A stretch of DNA of 64,000 bases from Dactylonectria macrodidyma (taxonomy: Eukaryota > Ascomycota > Sordariomycetes > Hypocreales > Nectriaceae). Position numbers and translations under genes: made by a program. Below are positions 46,959 through 59,376 of this stretch, piece by piece. The notes beneath the pieces were generated by a model. It was not told where the DNA came from. It was given only the letters and a program-made list of their open reading frames with translations, and searched no databases. The stretch lies in the NCBI GenBank assembly GCA_020744425.1, contig JAGMUV010000003.1:1674001-1738000 (forward strand), in the 5' to 3' direction. Numbering within the stretch: position 1 is the stretch's first letter; each line of letters begins with the position of its first letter.

Positions 46959-48077
46959 AAGAGGGAACATGACCAGCCGATGAACGAAAAAGAGGAGGAT
47001 GAAAAAACGGAGTCCTGTGTATGATGAAGCACCGATGGATGTCGGTGAGTGAAGAGGCTGGTGGTGGCATGGTTATTTCATATGTGTTAGGCTGTGGGCT
47101 TCATGAGGGATAGAGAATCCCGAGCCCAGAGAAATAAAGAATAGAGAAGTATTATTCTGTATAGGACATTTGGATAATAGTGATTGATGGACGATGGCTT
47201 GAGACTCTGGGATGCCTTGTGAGTAAAGGGCATGGACTCCACGCAGCAAATATGTGAAGATGATGTGTAACTGAACTAACATGTGGCAGGGACACCGGCT
47301 ACGGTAACGTAATGACCAAGATCTGAGTCCGCCAAGACAATTTGATAAGCACCAGTGGTGAGAGAGGGACAGAATGAGGCGGTCGGAGTTGATGTTGGCC
47401 CGGTTGGTAAGTTGGATGGTTGGTTGGTTTGATGTCTCAAAGTGACCACGTATCACCCACCTCCACCAGAAGTGCAAATTTGTGACAAGGGGGACAACAA
47501 CTACGAGATGCGCATAGAGCGGGGTTTTGGCCGAAGCCGAACATGTTGAGGCTTGAAGCAGTTGATTGATATCACGAACGATTCACAAAGGAACAGTCCT
47601 CGTTGTCAGTGTTGACGTTAGCTCATCGTCAACAACGCACTCTTTTAGAACTTCCGCCAACCCCTCGAATGCCCAGCACAAAAACACATTCCGCATTCCA
47701 CCTTCTCCTCATTTTACTTAATAGAAAGCCACCCGCTGCAACGTCACACTCACAATACGAAGGAGCAGCCAGTGAGATGGGGGGGCTTGGTTTTCGGGCC
47801 GTCGCAAGCCACAATAATGCTTGGCTGGCGGTAGCGGGTCACGCTTCTTTCAGCTTTCAGCTCTAAACCAGGCAGACACAATTGGGGCTTGGGGCTCTTG
47901 TAGTTAATAACGACGCTGCGTCCGATGCTCAGGGTTCTTTGAGGGACAGCTTGGGAGATATAGTTTTACACGTGTGTGATAGGTTGGAGAGCGTTCTATC
48001 CTCATTGGCAAGTTGACGACACATATCAACATCCCTGACTCGTATATACTAAACTACACCACGGCATCAGACAGACC
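46959..48077. other. Intergenic region
   Basis: This stretch of about 1.1 kb lies between the ABC transporter and the MDR oxidoreductase, both on the plus strand. It contains the transporter 3' UTR and the oxidoreductase promoter. No other gene or repeat was recognised. Confidence 0.5.
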
Positions 48078-49403
48078 ATGGCTACTTCGCAAGCTTGGGT
48101 CTTCTCCCAGCGCGGCCTCCCCGAAGACGTCCTATCGCTGACGTCGCGGCCGACACCGGCATTACCGCCGCCGCCGCCGCTGCCGCGCGACGTGCCGGAG
48201 CCGGAAGAGTGGCTGCTCGTCCGGACCAGCTTCGCGGGGCTCAACCCGGGCGCCATCTTCCAGATGACGCTGGTGCCACCGTTTGTGCGCCAGCCGACGT
48301 GCGTGCCGGAGATGGACTTTTCCGGCACCGTCGTTGACGTGTGGCATCCAGACGGGGATCGGACCGGAGCCGGAGCCGGGACCGGAGCAGGCCCGCGCTT
48401 CAACAAGGGCGACAAGGTCGTCGCCATGCTCCCCGCCAGCCACACGCTCCCCACCGGCACCGGAGCCCTCGCCGAGTATGTCCGGCTCCCGGCGCGGTAC
48501 GCGGTCCTCAAGCCGCCCGGCGTCAGCTTCGGCGATGCGGCGGGCGTGCTGCTCCCGGGCCTGACGGCGCGCCAGATGGTGGCCGAGGCCGGCGTCAAGC
48601 CCGGCGACCGGGTGCTCGTCAACGCGGCGAGCGGCGGCATCGGGACCTTGGTCGTCCAGATGGTCCGCCGAATTGTCGGCGACGCCGGTTACGTTGTGGG
48701 CGTCTGCAGTGGGAGGAATGCCGAGTTGGTGCAGAGTTTAGGGGCAGATGAGGTGAGTTTGCTTTGATGTCAACGGCTTGCTGATGTGGGATCTACATGT
48801 ACATTTTCTGGGTGTGACATGTATTAGATATGTCATCTCAGAGACACTATCTTAACATGCCACCAGAAGATACATACATATATATCTACATCTATAAAGG
48901 AACAAAAACCCGGCTAACACAAAACTCAGGTCATCGACTATACCCAACACAACCCCCTATCAACCCACCTCGCCACACGCTTCTCCTCGTCGCCCTTCGA
49001 CGCCATCATCGACACCTTCGGCCTCCAACCTTTATATCTCGCCTCCCCATCCTACCTAACCCCAACGGGCCTCTACTCATCAGTCGGCATCAAGCCGCCG
49101 ACCTTCTTCTTCGGCGCCTTCCTCCGGGCCGTCGTGCAGATGAAGCTCAACGAGTGGTGGCCCGTCTCGCGCTGGCTCGGCGGCGTCGGCCGGCGCTGGT
49201 GCGGCGTCGCCATGATGAGCCCCTCGCTTGAGGACCGTCAGAGCGTCATTGACATGCTCGCCGCCGGTCATATTCGCCTCGTCAGGGATAGCGTTTGGCC
49301 GTTCGACCAGGTCAAGGAGGCATATGCTAAACTGGGCGGCTTGCATGCCCGGGGCAAGGTTCTCGTCAAGGTCGATGCTGCCGTAGGAGACGATGAGTGT
49401 TGA
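48078..49403 (+). CDS. Medium-chain dehydrogenase/reductase, quinone-oxidoreductase-like
   Basis: This is an NAD(P)H-dependent oxidoreductase of the MDR superfamily, closest to zinc-independent quinone oxidoreductase and enoyl-reductase types. Two exons, 48078-48752 and 48930-49403, give 382 residues. The GroES-like N-terminal domain includes SFAGLNPGAIFQM and EMDFSGTV. The Rossmann domain has AAGVLLPGLTA, then NAASGGIGTLVVQM as cofactor motif near residues 178-191, and SLGADEVIDY across the splice. The C terminus ends ARGKVLVKV, a family hallmark. No structural-zinc cysteine cluster is visible. A Gly/Ala-rich insertion (TGAGAGTGAG) in the N-terminal domain reflects a local GC-rich tandem stretch. 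The intron is 177 bp and contains a TA-rich stretch. Substrate is unknown. Confidence 0.88.
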
Positions 49404-49858
49404 TGACCAGCATCTATCAGACAAAGCGTCAGGGGAGGAAACATGTCGACGTGCGTTGGCCAAGTAATAAAAAGCTCCACTCCATCCATGCTGGCTATTT
49501 GTTCGAAGAATCGCAATTAGGAATTACAATCATGTCACTACATCCGGTTGATTTGATCCAGCAGCAGGTGTTTAAACAGAAAGTACTCGTATTGCTATCA
49601 TTGATGATACTCGTCTGATCTCTTCAAGTCAATAATCATATTACCCAACCCCAAAACACCGGCAATCAAACCGCTGAAACACCATCACACCCCATACCTA
49701 AGACATCATCGTGTGCATATAGATCAAACGCACGAGGACCAATCCAACAGCGCCTAATCACCTCATCTGCGCCCGGAAAAGATGGGACAGGCACCCTGAG
49801 CTAATAGCCAGCAGCAAAGCCCTCCCCTTCTGTAAATATTCCTTCGCCAGCGCCACTT
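49404..49858. other. Convergent 3' intergenic region
   Basis: This stretch of about 0.45 kb lies between the oxidoreductase and the minus-strand flippase. It presumably holds both 3' UTRs. Nothing else was seen. Confidence 0.5.
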
Positions 49859-52800
49859 TCAAAGAGCACGCCCATATTGCTGCTCAAAGGGGTCTTCGCG
49901 CTCCTCTTCCGTTGCCTTAAAGTACGGCCTATACTCCTCGCCGTGAGCTGCCCCTTGCTTCCTAGAAGAATCTTGAAAGCTCGCCCGCGGTGTATGTGGG
50001 CTCCTCGCCGGATTTTGGGATGCTCGAGGAACGCCAAGCTCCTGGCGCCCCCTCTGTTCGTCGATGTCGTGCGTGGCTACGTCGCCGCCCTCGGCCTGGC
50101 CGTCTTCGAGTTCTGCGGGGTTGTCTTCAAAGACCTTCTCTACTTGGTGGTCTCTCTCGAGCCGCTGCATCAAATCCTGGTCCGTGGGCCAGTAGACACG
50201 TCTGACTGCCTGCACCACCAGTTCCAACACAATCAGCGCCGTTAACTCTAGCAGGATCGTAGTCCACCATCCTAGTGTTCGGCCAAAGTTGTTGATGAAC
50301 GCATCTCGGACGATATAAATGCCAACCTGTCGCCTATAAAGACCCGACAGCGCCAGCATCCAGATAAACCACCCCGCCACAGAGACCAAGAAGCCGGCGA
50401 ACGTGACAATGGTCTTGGAGTGAAGCTCGAGAATCCTGAGCAGATAGTTAGCAGATATCCGAGAAGTATCATCCAAAGCAACATCAACTCACAATAGTTT
50501 AATGTTAATAAAGACCACAGCGACTGTGAATCCAACCATGCCCATGGCGAAGATACTCGTGTCATCATCAGAGCCTGCAGGCCAATATACCTCCTGAGTA
50601 AAGTACCAAATCATGAAACTGCCCGCCACACCCATGATCGACCACCCTAGGTATTGCATGTAACTGAATCCAAGTCCTCTCTGTCCAAAAGTGTATAGCT
50701 CGGGCACTGCCAACAATGTCTCTGCCGAGAGATCTTTCTCAAAGATACCCAGCAGAATTACCGGCAACGACGTGAAAGCGCTGTTAAAAACCGTGAGACT
50801 CCACGACTCGTACAGCGAAGTGCCCGAGTAGCCGTTGAGCCTCTGGAAATGAGCCTGAACGAGGAAGAACAAAATCTCCTTCCAAAACGTCGCCAGTACA
50901 TACTTTCCCGTCCTCAGGTAGTTCCAGCGGCCATGGACAAATAGAAGCTTCTGCAAGAAGCGGAACTGGGCAATGGAATAATCCGAGATTCTTGACGCCT
51001 GTAGTCCTTCACGGCCAGAGATGCCGATTCCCACATGAGAAGATTGAATCATGCCAATGTCGTTGGCACCGTCTCCGATCGCGAGAGTCATGCTCTTAGG
51101 AACTCGCTTGCGGATAGACTCCACCAGGTTTGCCTTTTGCGAGGGAGAGGCGCGGCAGCAAATGACCGAGTCGACACGCACGACAAGGTCGTAGAACAGA
51201 GTGGCAAGCTCTGCATCCCCATCAATGGCGGCCAGTGTTTGTCCATCAACAACCACAACTGAATGAGGAATCATGCCTCGACAGATATCATTAAGTGTCA
51301 CTGTGAGGGTGCCCTTAAGGTCACCAGCTGTTACATCCAGAATGTACAACTCTGAAAATGGTTTGCATACACGGGCAGAGTGCCCGATGTTGATGGCCGT
51401 CTCGCGCTTGTCGCCCGTAAGCATCCAGACCTTGATGTTCGCTCGGCGCAGCTTGTCTATAGTGTCTGGGACACCCTCTTGAAGCTTGTCCTCGATGGCA
51501 GTGGCTCCAGCAAGCTCGAAACCTTGCTCAATCAAGTCGCCAGCTTCCTCGATGCGCTCTTGACGATCAACTAAGCTTGTTTCTGCTTCACTGTAGAGTG
51601 CTTTCCATTCGGCGTATGATTCTTCATCGACGTATCGATAGCCGTAGAGAAGAGTTCGAAGACCTTCGCGTGCAAAGTCATCGATATGTTGGAAGCACTT
51701 TTCAAAAACGAGCGACTCGTTTGCTGCCACAGACTCGTCAATCCTCCGCTCAATATCCTCAAATGAGGGCATTCGACCAAGACTCTGTCTCGGGCTTGCT
51801 GGACCAAAGTAATCAGCAGAGGGGCGGGGAGACCGAGGGGACGCAATGATCTGAGAAGGAGTTAATGCGTAAGGCTCTGTAGACCGTCTTCCGAGACTCA
51901 GCCGAAGACCCTCGCGCCGGTTTGACGATTCGCCCCTCCTCAGGGTGAAGCTGTTCCGCGGGCTCCCAGGGTTGCTCCCGGCCTGGGCACTCAAACGCCG
52001 AATCAACTTGCCCTGCTCAGAAGTCTTCCGCATGCTTGCCCGTCGACCAATGTCTTGTGCCTTTTGTTCCGCAATGTGGCTCAACTTGAGCCGGGACATG
52101 ATGAAGTTATCGGCGCCTTTGCAAAAGACACAGATGCGGCCGTCAGGCATCCGAATAATGATTGACATTCTCTTTCTCTTACTAGTGAATTCAATCACAT
52201 CCAAGACCTGGTATGTTTCTGTCTGCGGATTTCCGTTGTCGCCCACCGTCTGGAGCTTGATGCTCTGGGCGGGCCGGTCGATCAGCAAAAGCCCTAGATC
52301 TCGAGCAGCCTCGACGAGGGCTAGCTCATCAGGTGATGCAGCTTGGAATTCGATCTCGCCGTTATCCTTAGTCTCGGGCAGACATGTGTGGCACAGGGCG
52401 ATGCAGAGCAGGAAATATTTTGCCTTGCGGGAGAAGACTGTGTTGGGCTTTTTGCGGATGTAGTCGAGCAAGTCCTCTGTCTTCAAGTCAGAATCTTCGT
52501 TCAGGTGGACGGAAGACCTCCACTGAGATGCAGATCTAATTGAAGAAGTCCTAGAGGGTCCAGGTCGCTGTTGGAACTGTTCTCCTAGGACAGATTCGCC
52601 ATCATAATCGTCAATACGCTTGGATGTCGTGGTGGATATTTGTTGGGCCTTCTCCTTAGCTTTGCCCTTCTTTGGTTTCCCCATCTCTTGTATTCGCTTA
52701 AGCTTAGCATCCTCGTCTTTTTGCATGTCCATGTCATGAAGACAGGCCACTCCTGCAACGCTGAGCTTACGAAAACGCATGATGTTTTCTGTAAGCGTTC

Positions 52801-54673
52801 CGGTTTTGTCAGAGAAGATGTAGCTAACTTGACCCAAGTTCTCTAGAATAGTAGTCGTGTTTGCCACCATGGGAGTATCGGTAACGGGGTCGTACATGTC
52901 GGGATCCTGAAGCAAAAGCAGTTGTCCAAGCTTGATAATCTCGAGGCTTATGTAAAGCGACAGAGGAATCAACGTGTTAAACATGATGAGGTAACCAAAG
53001 AAAATTTCCTTAAAAGGAACAGTGCCATCGTAGATGCCGCGTCTAGTGATGTAGAACGAATCCTCTTCTGTAGAGCCCTTCCACAGGTGATACCCAATGG
53101 TCAATCCCATGCCTAGCATCAGTACTAAAAAGATCTGCACGAGAACTATCATGTTAATCGTTGACTGCATAGCAGGCTTCTTTGCGCGGAGGTTCTTGTT
53201 GGCATTCATGCGAATCTTGCACTCTTCACCCGAATTGATGACGAGGCCAATGGCCTCAGTGGTGTTTCGCAGGGTAGAGCCACGATAGACGACGTTGTTG
53301 AGGGAAAGAGGCATAGTCTCCGAATCAACAATGACTTTGCCGTCGTAGCTGTAGAGATCCAGATTGGGATCTTCGGAGACGATAGTAGCCCCGGTGCCTC
53401 TGGTAGCACGCAAGCCCTCGAGGGTGTTGCATCGCTCAGCAAGCAAAGGGGGGGCTTGCTTGCTTTTGAGGTTGGTTTCGCCATCCAATGCCATGGTTTC
53501 GATGTAGGCGATGCCGTTGGGGCCTGTAGCATTCAGGAGGGCGATATCGGCGGGAGCCGCATCATCGCGGCGCAAACGAATAATGTCGCCAACTCGGATG
53601 TGATCCCACTGCACCAGCACCCACGGACTAGCTGCAGTGCCAATGGCCCGGCTCTCGAGGTCGTCAAGCATGTGTTCTTCCCCATTCCCGCCGTCTTTTT
53701 CCCTTTTCGACCGCTTCTTTCTCTTCTCGGCGTGTTTCATAACCTTTTGATCGACACCATCGGCCAAGACCCATGCCTCGCTGCGATTCTCGACTCGATC
53801 GAGTCTGTAACGCCTGTAGTCATCGTAGCCTTCCTTTGCCATGCTGAAAGCAACGAAAACACCGAGAGGAGCGATGGTTGTCCAGCGACCAACGGTACTC
53901 AGGCCAGGGATCATCTGAAGGATACCCATGACCAAGAAGTAAAAGTTTCCGAGTTTACTAAATTGAAAAATGAGCTGCTTGGGTACGAAATCGTATATGG
54001 TGTAGCGACTGGATCGGATAAAGTTGCTGATATAAGGGCCATTACGCCGCTCGTCGACAAGGTCACCCCCCTTGAGTGGGATGTGACGACCATCGCGAGA
54101 TGGGAGAAGCGGTTTGCGCCGGAGGATGGTTTCAATTATGACATGCTGGTACAGGGCTTCAAGCTTGTCTTTCCATGTGGACCTGGTCTTGCGGGCCTTC
54201 TTCTCGAGTTTCCGAGCCTTCCGTTTGCGGATATATTCCCTGACATCGTCACGGATAGAACGATCCTTACTCATTTCTCCGCGTGCCAGTGTGGCCTTTT
54301 CAGATGAGTATTTATTGTCGCTCTCCATGGAGTCCGGTGGAGGGAGGGCGGTCGATTCTGATGAGATGCCAGGTCGGGATGGAATAGTGTGAAGCTCGTA
54401 CTGGCGGAGGTTGGTATCGGGACGGCGAGACCCGGATCTCATATGGGAATCGGCAGCGGAAGGTAAAGGGCGTTCATGTCCGGGTTCGTTATCGGAGCGA
54501 TGAGAGTTTCGGGGACGCGAGAAGGAGTGGTGTGGATGGTTGGATGAAGCAGGAGGGAAGAGGTCGTTAACGGCGGCCTGGAAGTCGCGAGACGTTGAGT
54601 TGTCGTTGTCTTCGGGGTCGTCACGAGAAGAAGATAACCGGCGCCAGACGTTGTTGCTGTGGCTAGGGGCCAT
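49859..54673 (-). CDS. P4-ATPase phospholipid flippase (Dnf3-like)
   Basis: This is a P4-type ATPase that flips phospholipids to the cytosolic leaflet of Golgi, endosomal or plasma membranes. Two exons, 54673-50493 and 50435-49859, give 1,585 residues. A ~200-residue hydrophilic Ser/Arg-rich N terminus precedes the core. LDGETNLK is the actuator loop in its P4 form. PLSLYISLEIIKLGQ is the P4 helix-4 motif. The phosphorylation site is Asp622 in SDKTGTLT. The hinge motif GDGANDIGMIQ and the final helices are present. A Ser/Arg-rich insertion between SAQAGSNPGSPRNS and SFEDIERR lies in the nucleotide domain. The C-terminal tail is charged and ends QQYGRAL. Length and insert pattern suggest Dnf3 rather than Drs2 or Dnf1/2. 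Met at 54673 is the first ATG in frame. Confidence 0.92.
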
Positions 54674-57600
54674 GTCAATGCCACTGATGTAGCATTGGGA
54701 AGGAAGAGGAGGCAATATAGAGATGCCCTTGGTAACGGCAAAGCAACCTTGTCGCGACCCGTGGAGAAAGAAAAGCGAGAGAGCCGTCGCAGGCGTCGTG
54801 GGGTGGGCGCAAGTGCTGACAAGCTTGAAGGCGGCGCGGTGGATCCGACTGGCTTAGATGGATCCTTGGGGAAATCTCCGAGTGCCTTCACAGCACAATG
54901 CGACACGGGAAAGAATGCGGCGCCGAGGAACGTACTACAGAGGACAAGGCGAAGCCGAAGGCGAATGCGGTGGCGATGGCGATGGGACCTGCCGGCAGCG
55001 TCGGAGGTATGTCTGCGGCCGTTGGATGGAGATGAAGATGCAGATGGGATGTGATGGGATGGAGATGAGGCAAAGGCCGTGTGAGTACGTACCCGACCTA
55101 CCGACAGAGCGATTGCCAATCCCTCGACGCGCGCTAGGGAACACCTTAATTACCATCCAAGGGCAAGTACGACCGTGGAGGGTGGCTGCCCGCGTCCACT
55201 TGGGCATGTTGGGTCTTTGGGTCCTTCCCGGGGTTGGCAGGGGCTGGGCTGCTTGGCAAAGGACATCGTCATGGGTGTGGGAGACCAACCCACCATATCA
55301 TCATCGCTGACAGACTAGCGGCTAACCGTACCAGGGCAGGCACTGTACGAAGTAATATGCCGTGAAGCGTGCAGCTAGGGCTGTGTGTTTTGTCACAGCT
55401 GAGCAAGAGCGACCGGTAGCCACCTCAGTTACAACAGAAAACAGCAGGAGGTTGATTAAGGCCGCACGATACCTGTTCACTACAGATTCTCATTGTCGTC
55501 ACCTCATCACCGCTGCAGTCGTCATCAACCCACTTCATCATCGCCCGCACCATCAACTCTTCCACGTCAAAGCTGGCCAGCGAGCGGGACCGACGGATCA
55601 GAATGGCTGGGGGGACACCCGCTAATTGGCGCTGGCGTCCGTTGGGAATTGGGAATTGGGGCGCAGCGCAGCAGAGGCTCTGGAAAGGGAACTGAGTGAC
55701 AGGGAACACGGGAACAGCCAGACTGAGCCAGTGCTCCACGAATCGTCGACTCAGACTTGCGCGTTGTCATTGGTGGGTGTCAGGGGGCAGCGATTTGTAT
55801 CTTCCGGGTCTGACAAGAACTGAGCACTGGGCACTGAGGGCGCTGTTCATGTCTTGAACCTGGCAAGTCACTAACCATTGCATACAAGGGATCCATCAAA
55901 TACGACGCCCACTTTTCAAGCTCAAAAATAATTTGGCTGACTATTTTTACTTTCCGTTGCAGTTGCCGCTGCCGTACCGCTGCCGCTGGCGTTGGTATTC
56001 TCTCTCTCATAACCACTCGGTATCACAAAGCATAAATCTCGTTGCTGCCAAGCCTCCATCTTGTCCGACCCTAACACATTCTAACAAGCTGGGTACTCCG
56101 AGTCTCCAACCTACATGACAACACTCTCCCAATCGTGCAAACACGTGCATTCATGGTACCCAGTCGCTCACCCGCCTCCGCCATCGCCGCCAGCAACCCC
56201 TGCGCCCCAAAATCCACGCAACCTTCAAGTCATCGTCACCAACCACTGCCGCCAATCAATCCGTCGCTTCCGATCCAGTCCTCCCGTTCCACTTATGACC
56301 ATTCCTGTGTCTCAGGAATCTTGATGACCTTGTTGTTGGCATACAGGTTGGCACCTAGATTGGCACCGTTGACATGCAGGCTGTTCTCTATGCGCTGAGA
56401 AAAGTGTGATTTCTGGTTCATTTCCCACGTAACGCCAACGCCAATCCACAAATGGCCACCTCGTCTATCTTGTGTCCAAGGGTCTTCGGCGCCTCGTGGT
56501 CCATTGTCCTTTGCTACTCCGACTTGCTTGAAACCCACCGTGTCATTCATCGATTGACGACCGTACTCTGCATCACATCTCTAACAGCCAAGGAACTCAG
56601 CTGGTTATGTTGAGTCCGTTCGCACGCACAGCCCAGTCTTTGCCCACGGGTTATGTCTCGTTCTGGCAGTCGCCGTCACTCGTGGCTGCTTAATCATGTA
56701 GCGTTCCTCTTTCACTACGTACTGCACCTTACCTCTGTATGCACCTTGTGCTTAAACCCGCCACACGCAGTCAAAGCCGGGTTCCCAGCCTCATGGGGCT
56801 CAGCCTGCCTTCGTACCTGTCAAAGCTATCACAGACAGTCTTAAACAAGACCAGCGAGCTCTTTTACACGACATTCGGCTGCGCCCTGGGGTGGGCTGAC
56901 GTATGCTGATCATCATTGAACCCATACTTGGCTGCAAACTACGCCCTGATGTATCGCATTCTTGAACAACGCACATGCCCAACACTGCAAGCGCGAGCAC
57001 AAAGTCACAGGGTGACGTCGACTCTCTCTATAAGCCAATGCTCTTCGTAAAATAGCCTCGCTGGTGGCAAGTTCCTAGTACGAACATGCTGAGCGTAATC
57101 AGGGCGCACGACGCCATAGCAGTCTTCTTTTCACAGAGACCGGGCTATGGCTCGATCAAGTTTCCATAAGAAGGCTGATCAAATGACGCCTCACGTTTTG
57201 CCGAACCCCGACGAAACCCATTCTTGCTGTCCATGATTTCCGGAGAGAATCTGGCTTCGGGAAGGCCAAAGTCTCACAGCCTACCTAGGTACCTGAAGAG
57301 GCTATTTGATGGGTTTGGCACTCGGCCATAAACATAATAGAACCCGGTCCAAATGAACACAAGCGTGTTCATGTTCCACGGAGACACAAAGAAGATGGCC
57401 TCATTCCCATCCTCCATGGAATCAGACGTGGCCCTTGTTTGGGAAAGAACACAAATGACTCCACAAATATCAGGTTCGAGGATCTGGCAGGCATCGCCCC
57501 AAGAGATGATGAAGCATTTGAAGCTGTTGCCGTAATATCAAAACAACTCTCCCCATCCTATTTTGAGGAGAATCAATAGGGTTGCCCTCGCCCGTGTTCG

Positions 57601-59376
57601 GCAGTGACACGGGATCCTCGGTCCGGTCTGGACCAAAAGTCTACATACGCTCCCACTTTCACGGTCTAGCATAGGACAATACTTACTGCTAGGAACTCGT
57701 ATTTAGGCATGCTTAAAAGTTAGTAAATCTTTAGTTAAAGCCATATACGATGCCCAAGTCTTAGACTATTTTATGCCTAAAGTTTCTTAAATCTTAAAAG
57801 ATGTTGAGTTTTGGAATCAACATCGGAGCGTACAGAGACTCTTAGCCCGAGACTGTATGCCCCTCGCTAAGGGGTCATTGTTATCTAAACAACGCGACGG
57901 TATCAATTTAATAGGTAAGTCTGGTATCGTACCGGATTAGAAGCTTAAGAATGCAAGTCAAACACCACAATTCTCGGGGACGAGTCTTGTATACTCCTAT
58001 TTTGACGTCCTCTGATCTGGTCATCCTTCCGACCAAATGTCGCCACCACTCTCACAATCATCGCGCTTAGCTATTGTCTGGCGTAACTATTAACGTAACC
58101 ACGAGGTACGCATATTTCTTGTAAACAAACTTATTTACAAAGAAAAACCGGCCTGTGCGCCAAGAGGTGGTTTTGACTTCACAAGCTCCAGCCACAGCCT
58201 ATCCTCCAAGATCTACAAACGCTGGCCCAAGCTTCGTATTGTCAAGGATCCTCGGTAGCAGACCTTTAGTGGTTGACTTTGTCCTAGCCTATTCTGTCAC
58301 GTCCTCCTTGCAAGAATTTGTTTACGCATGAGTCGTTCTCCTCTTTGGACACAACATGCAGACATAACTTACACGCGTTGGTATTCGCCTTCATCTCACG
58401 TAGCAGACAGTTGATCTCGAGTGTCTCGAACGGCGTGGTTGTAGAGCGCACAAGAGTTGACATGAGTTTTGTGTGCATCGTATTTTCTAAACAGACGGGT
58501 TTCATAGTTACAATGTAGCTACTTATTATCCATATCCACAGCTATGGGTCTCGAAGCCTGAGCTGATCTCCCTAGCCAGCAAGACCCGTTGCGAGAAGCC
58601 GTCGATTGGATATTGATCCCGATGATTCAACCCAAAGCTCCCTCACAGCAGGGTCGCAGACTCCAAAGTATCCCACGATACCTCCCAAACAAAAGTGTTG
58701 CCCCATTAAACACAACCCAAGGACCCTGAGCCAAGCCTCCTGGGCTTTCTTTCCCAATTCCAGACATAACACGCGACAAAAAAAACAATAAAAGAATTAA
58801 AACACATAGCCCCGGTTTTTTAACAGTGTGCGTATACATTAAGCTCCCTGCGAGGTGTGCGGTGGTCGTGCACCCACGAGGGCAGATGAAGTGCCAAGCG
58901 GCAAGACAGATATGATTGCTCGATCCAGGAAGAAGAAACGAGGGACCACCCAAAAAGAAACCATGTTCGCGGTAATAGATTGAACTCGAAATATTTGAAC
59001 GCGGTAGCTGAAAAAATATACGATCGCTGTGCTGTACCTGACAAACATGACCGATATCGAAGAAATGTATCGTCATGCAGATTCATCATGGCCGTAGAAA
59101 AGGGGAGGAGAATCGAACCGGCCTCGACCTTCCTTCGGTATCAGCTGGTGGAGGAGGGTGAGGAATTCGTCGATCAAGGAAATAGCCCGCCAAATAGGCG
59201 AGGGAAAAGAGACAGGGAAAGATGAAAAGGGTTCCCAGTGGTATATAAGTCGCCGTCAAACGCCCCGTTGTGATGTCTCCGACAGATGAAAAGAAAAAAG
59301 CACTCCAGTCTAGCCAGACTTGATGTACACTCGCTCCTTATGATTGGGAGCCATCCCCCTGGAATGCCGCCTTCGC
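54674..59376. other. Gene-poor region between the flippase and homeobox genes
   Basis: This stretch of about 4.7 kb has no recognised gene. The first ~700 bp should be the flippase promoter and leader. From ~57690 to ~57800 and around 58080-58140 it is AT-rich with many TpA steps, which may mark an old degraded repeat. The last part, from ~58550, should include the 3' UTR of the homeobox gene. Short open frames here lack domains. Confidence 0.45.
57640..58150. repeat. AT-rich, possibly degraded repeat island
   Basis: Base composition changes sharply to TA-rich runs (TTAGTAAATCTTTAGTTAAAG-like sequence), unlike the GC-richer flanks. No terminal repeats, reverse transcriptase or transposase frame is visible. 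The assignment to an old mobile element is inference only. Confidence 0.25.

Noticed and set aside
53456..54307. 283-codon plus-strand open frame opposite the flippase
   Set aside because: It lies wholly opposite conserved P4-ATPase coding sequence and has no family signature.
59100..59170. tRNA-like GAATCGAACC (reverse B-box)
   Set aside because: The flanking bases cannot form a T-stem or acceptor stem on the minus strand, so no tRNA fold is possible.
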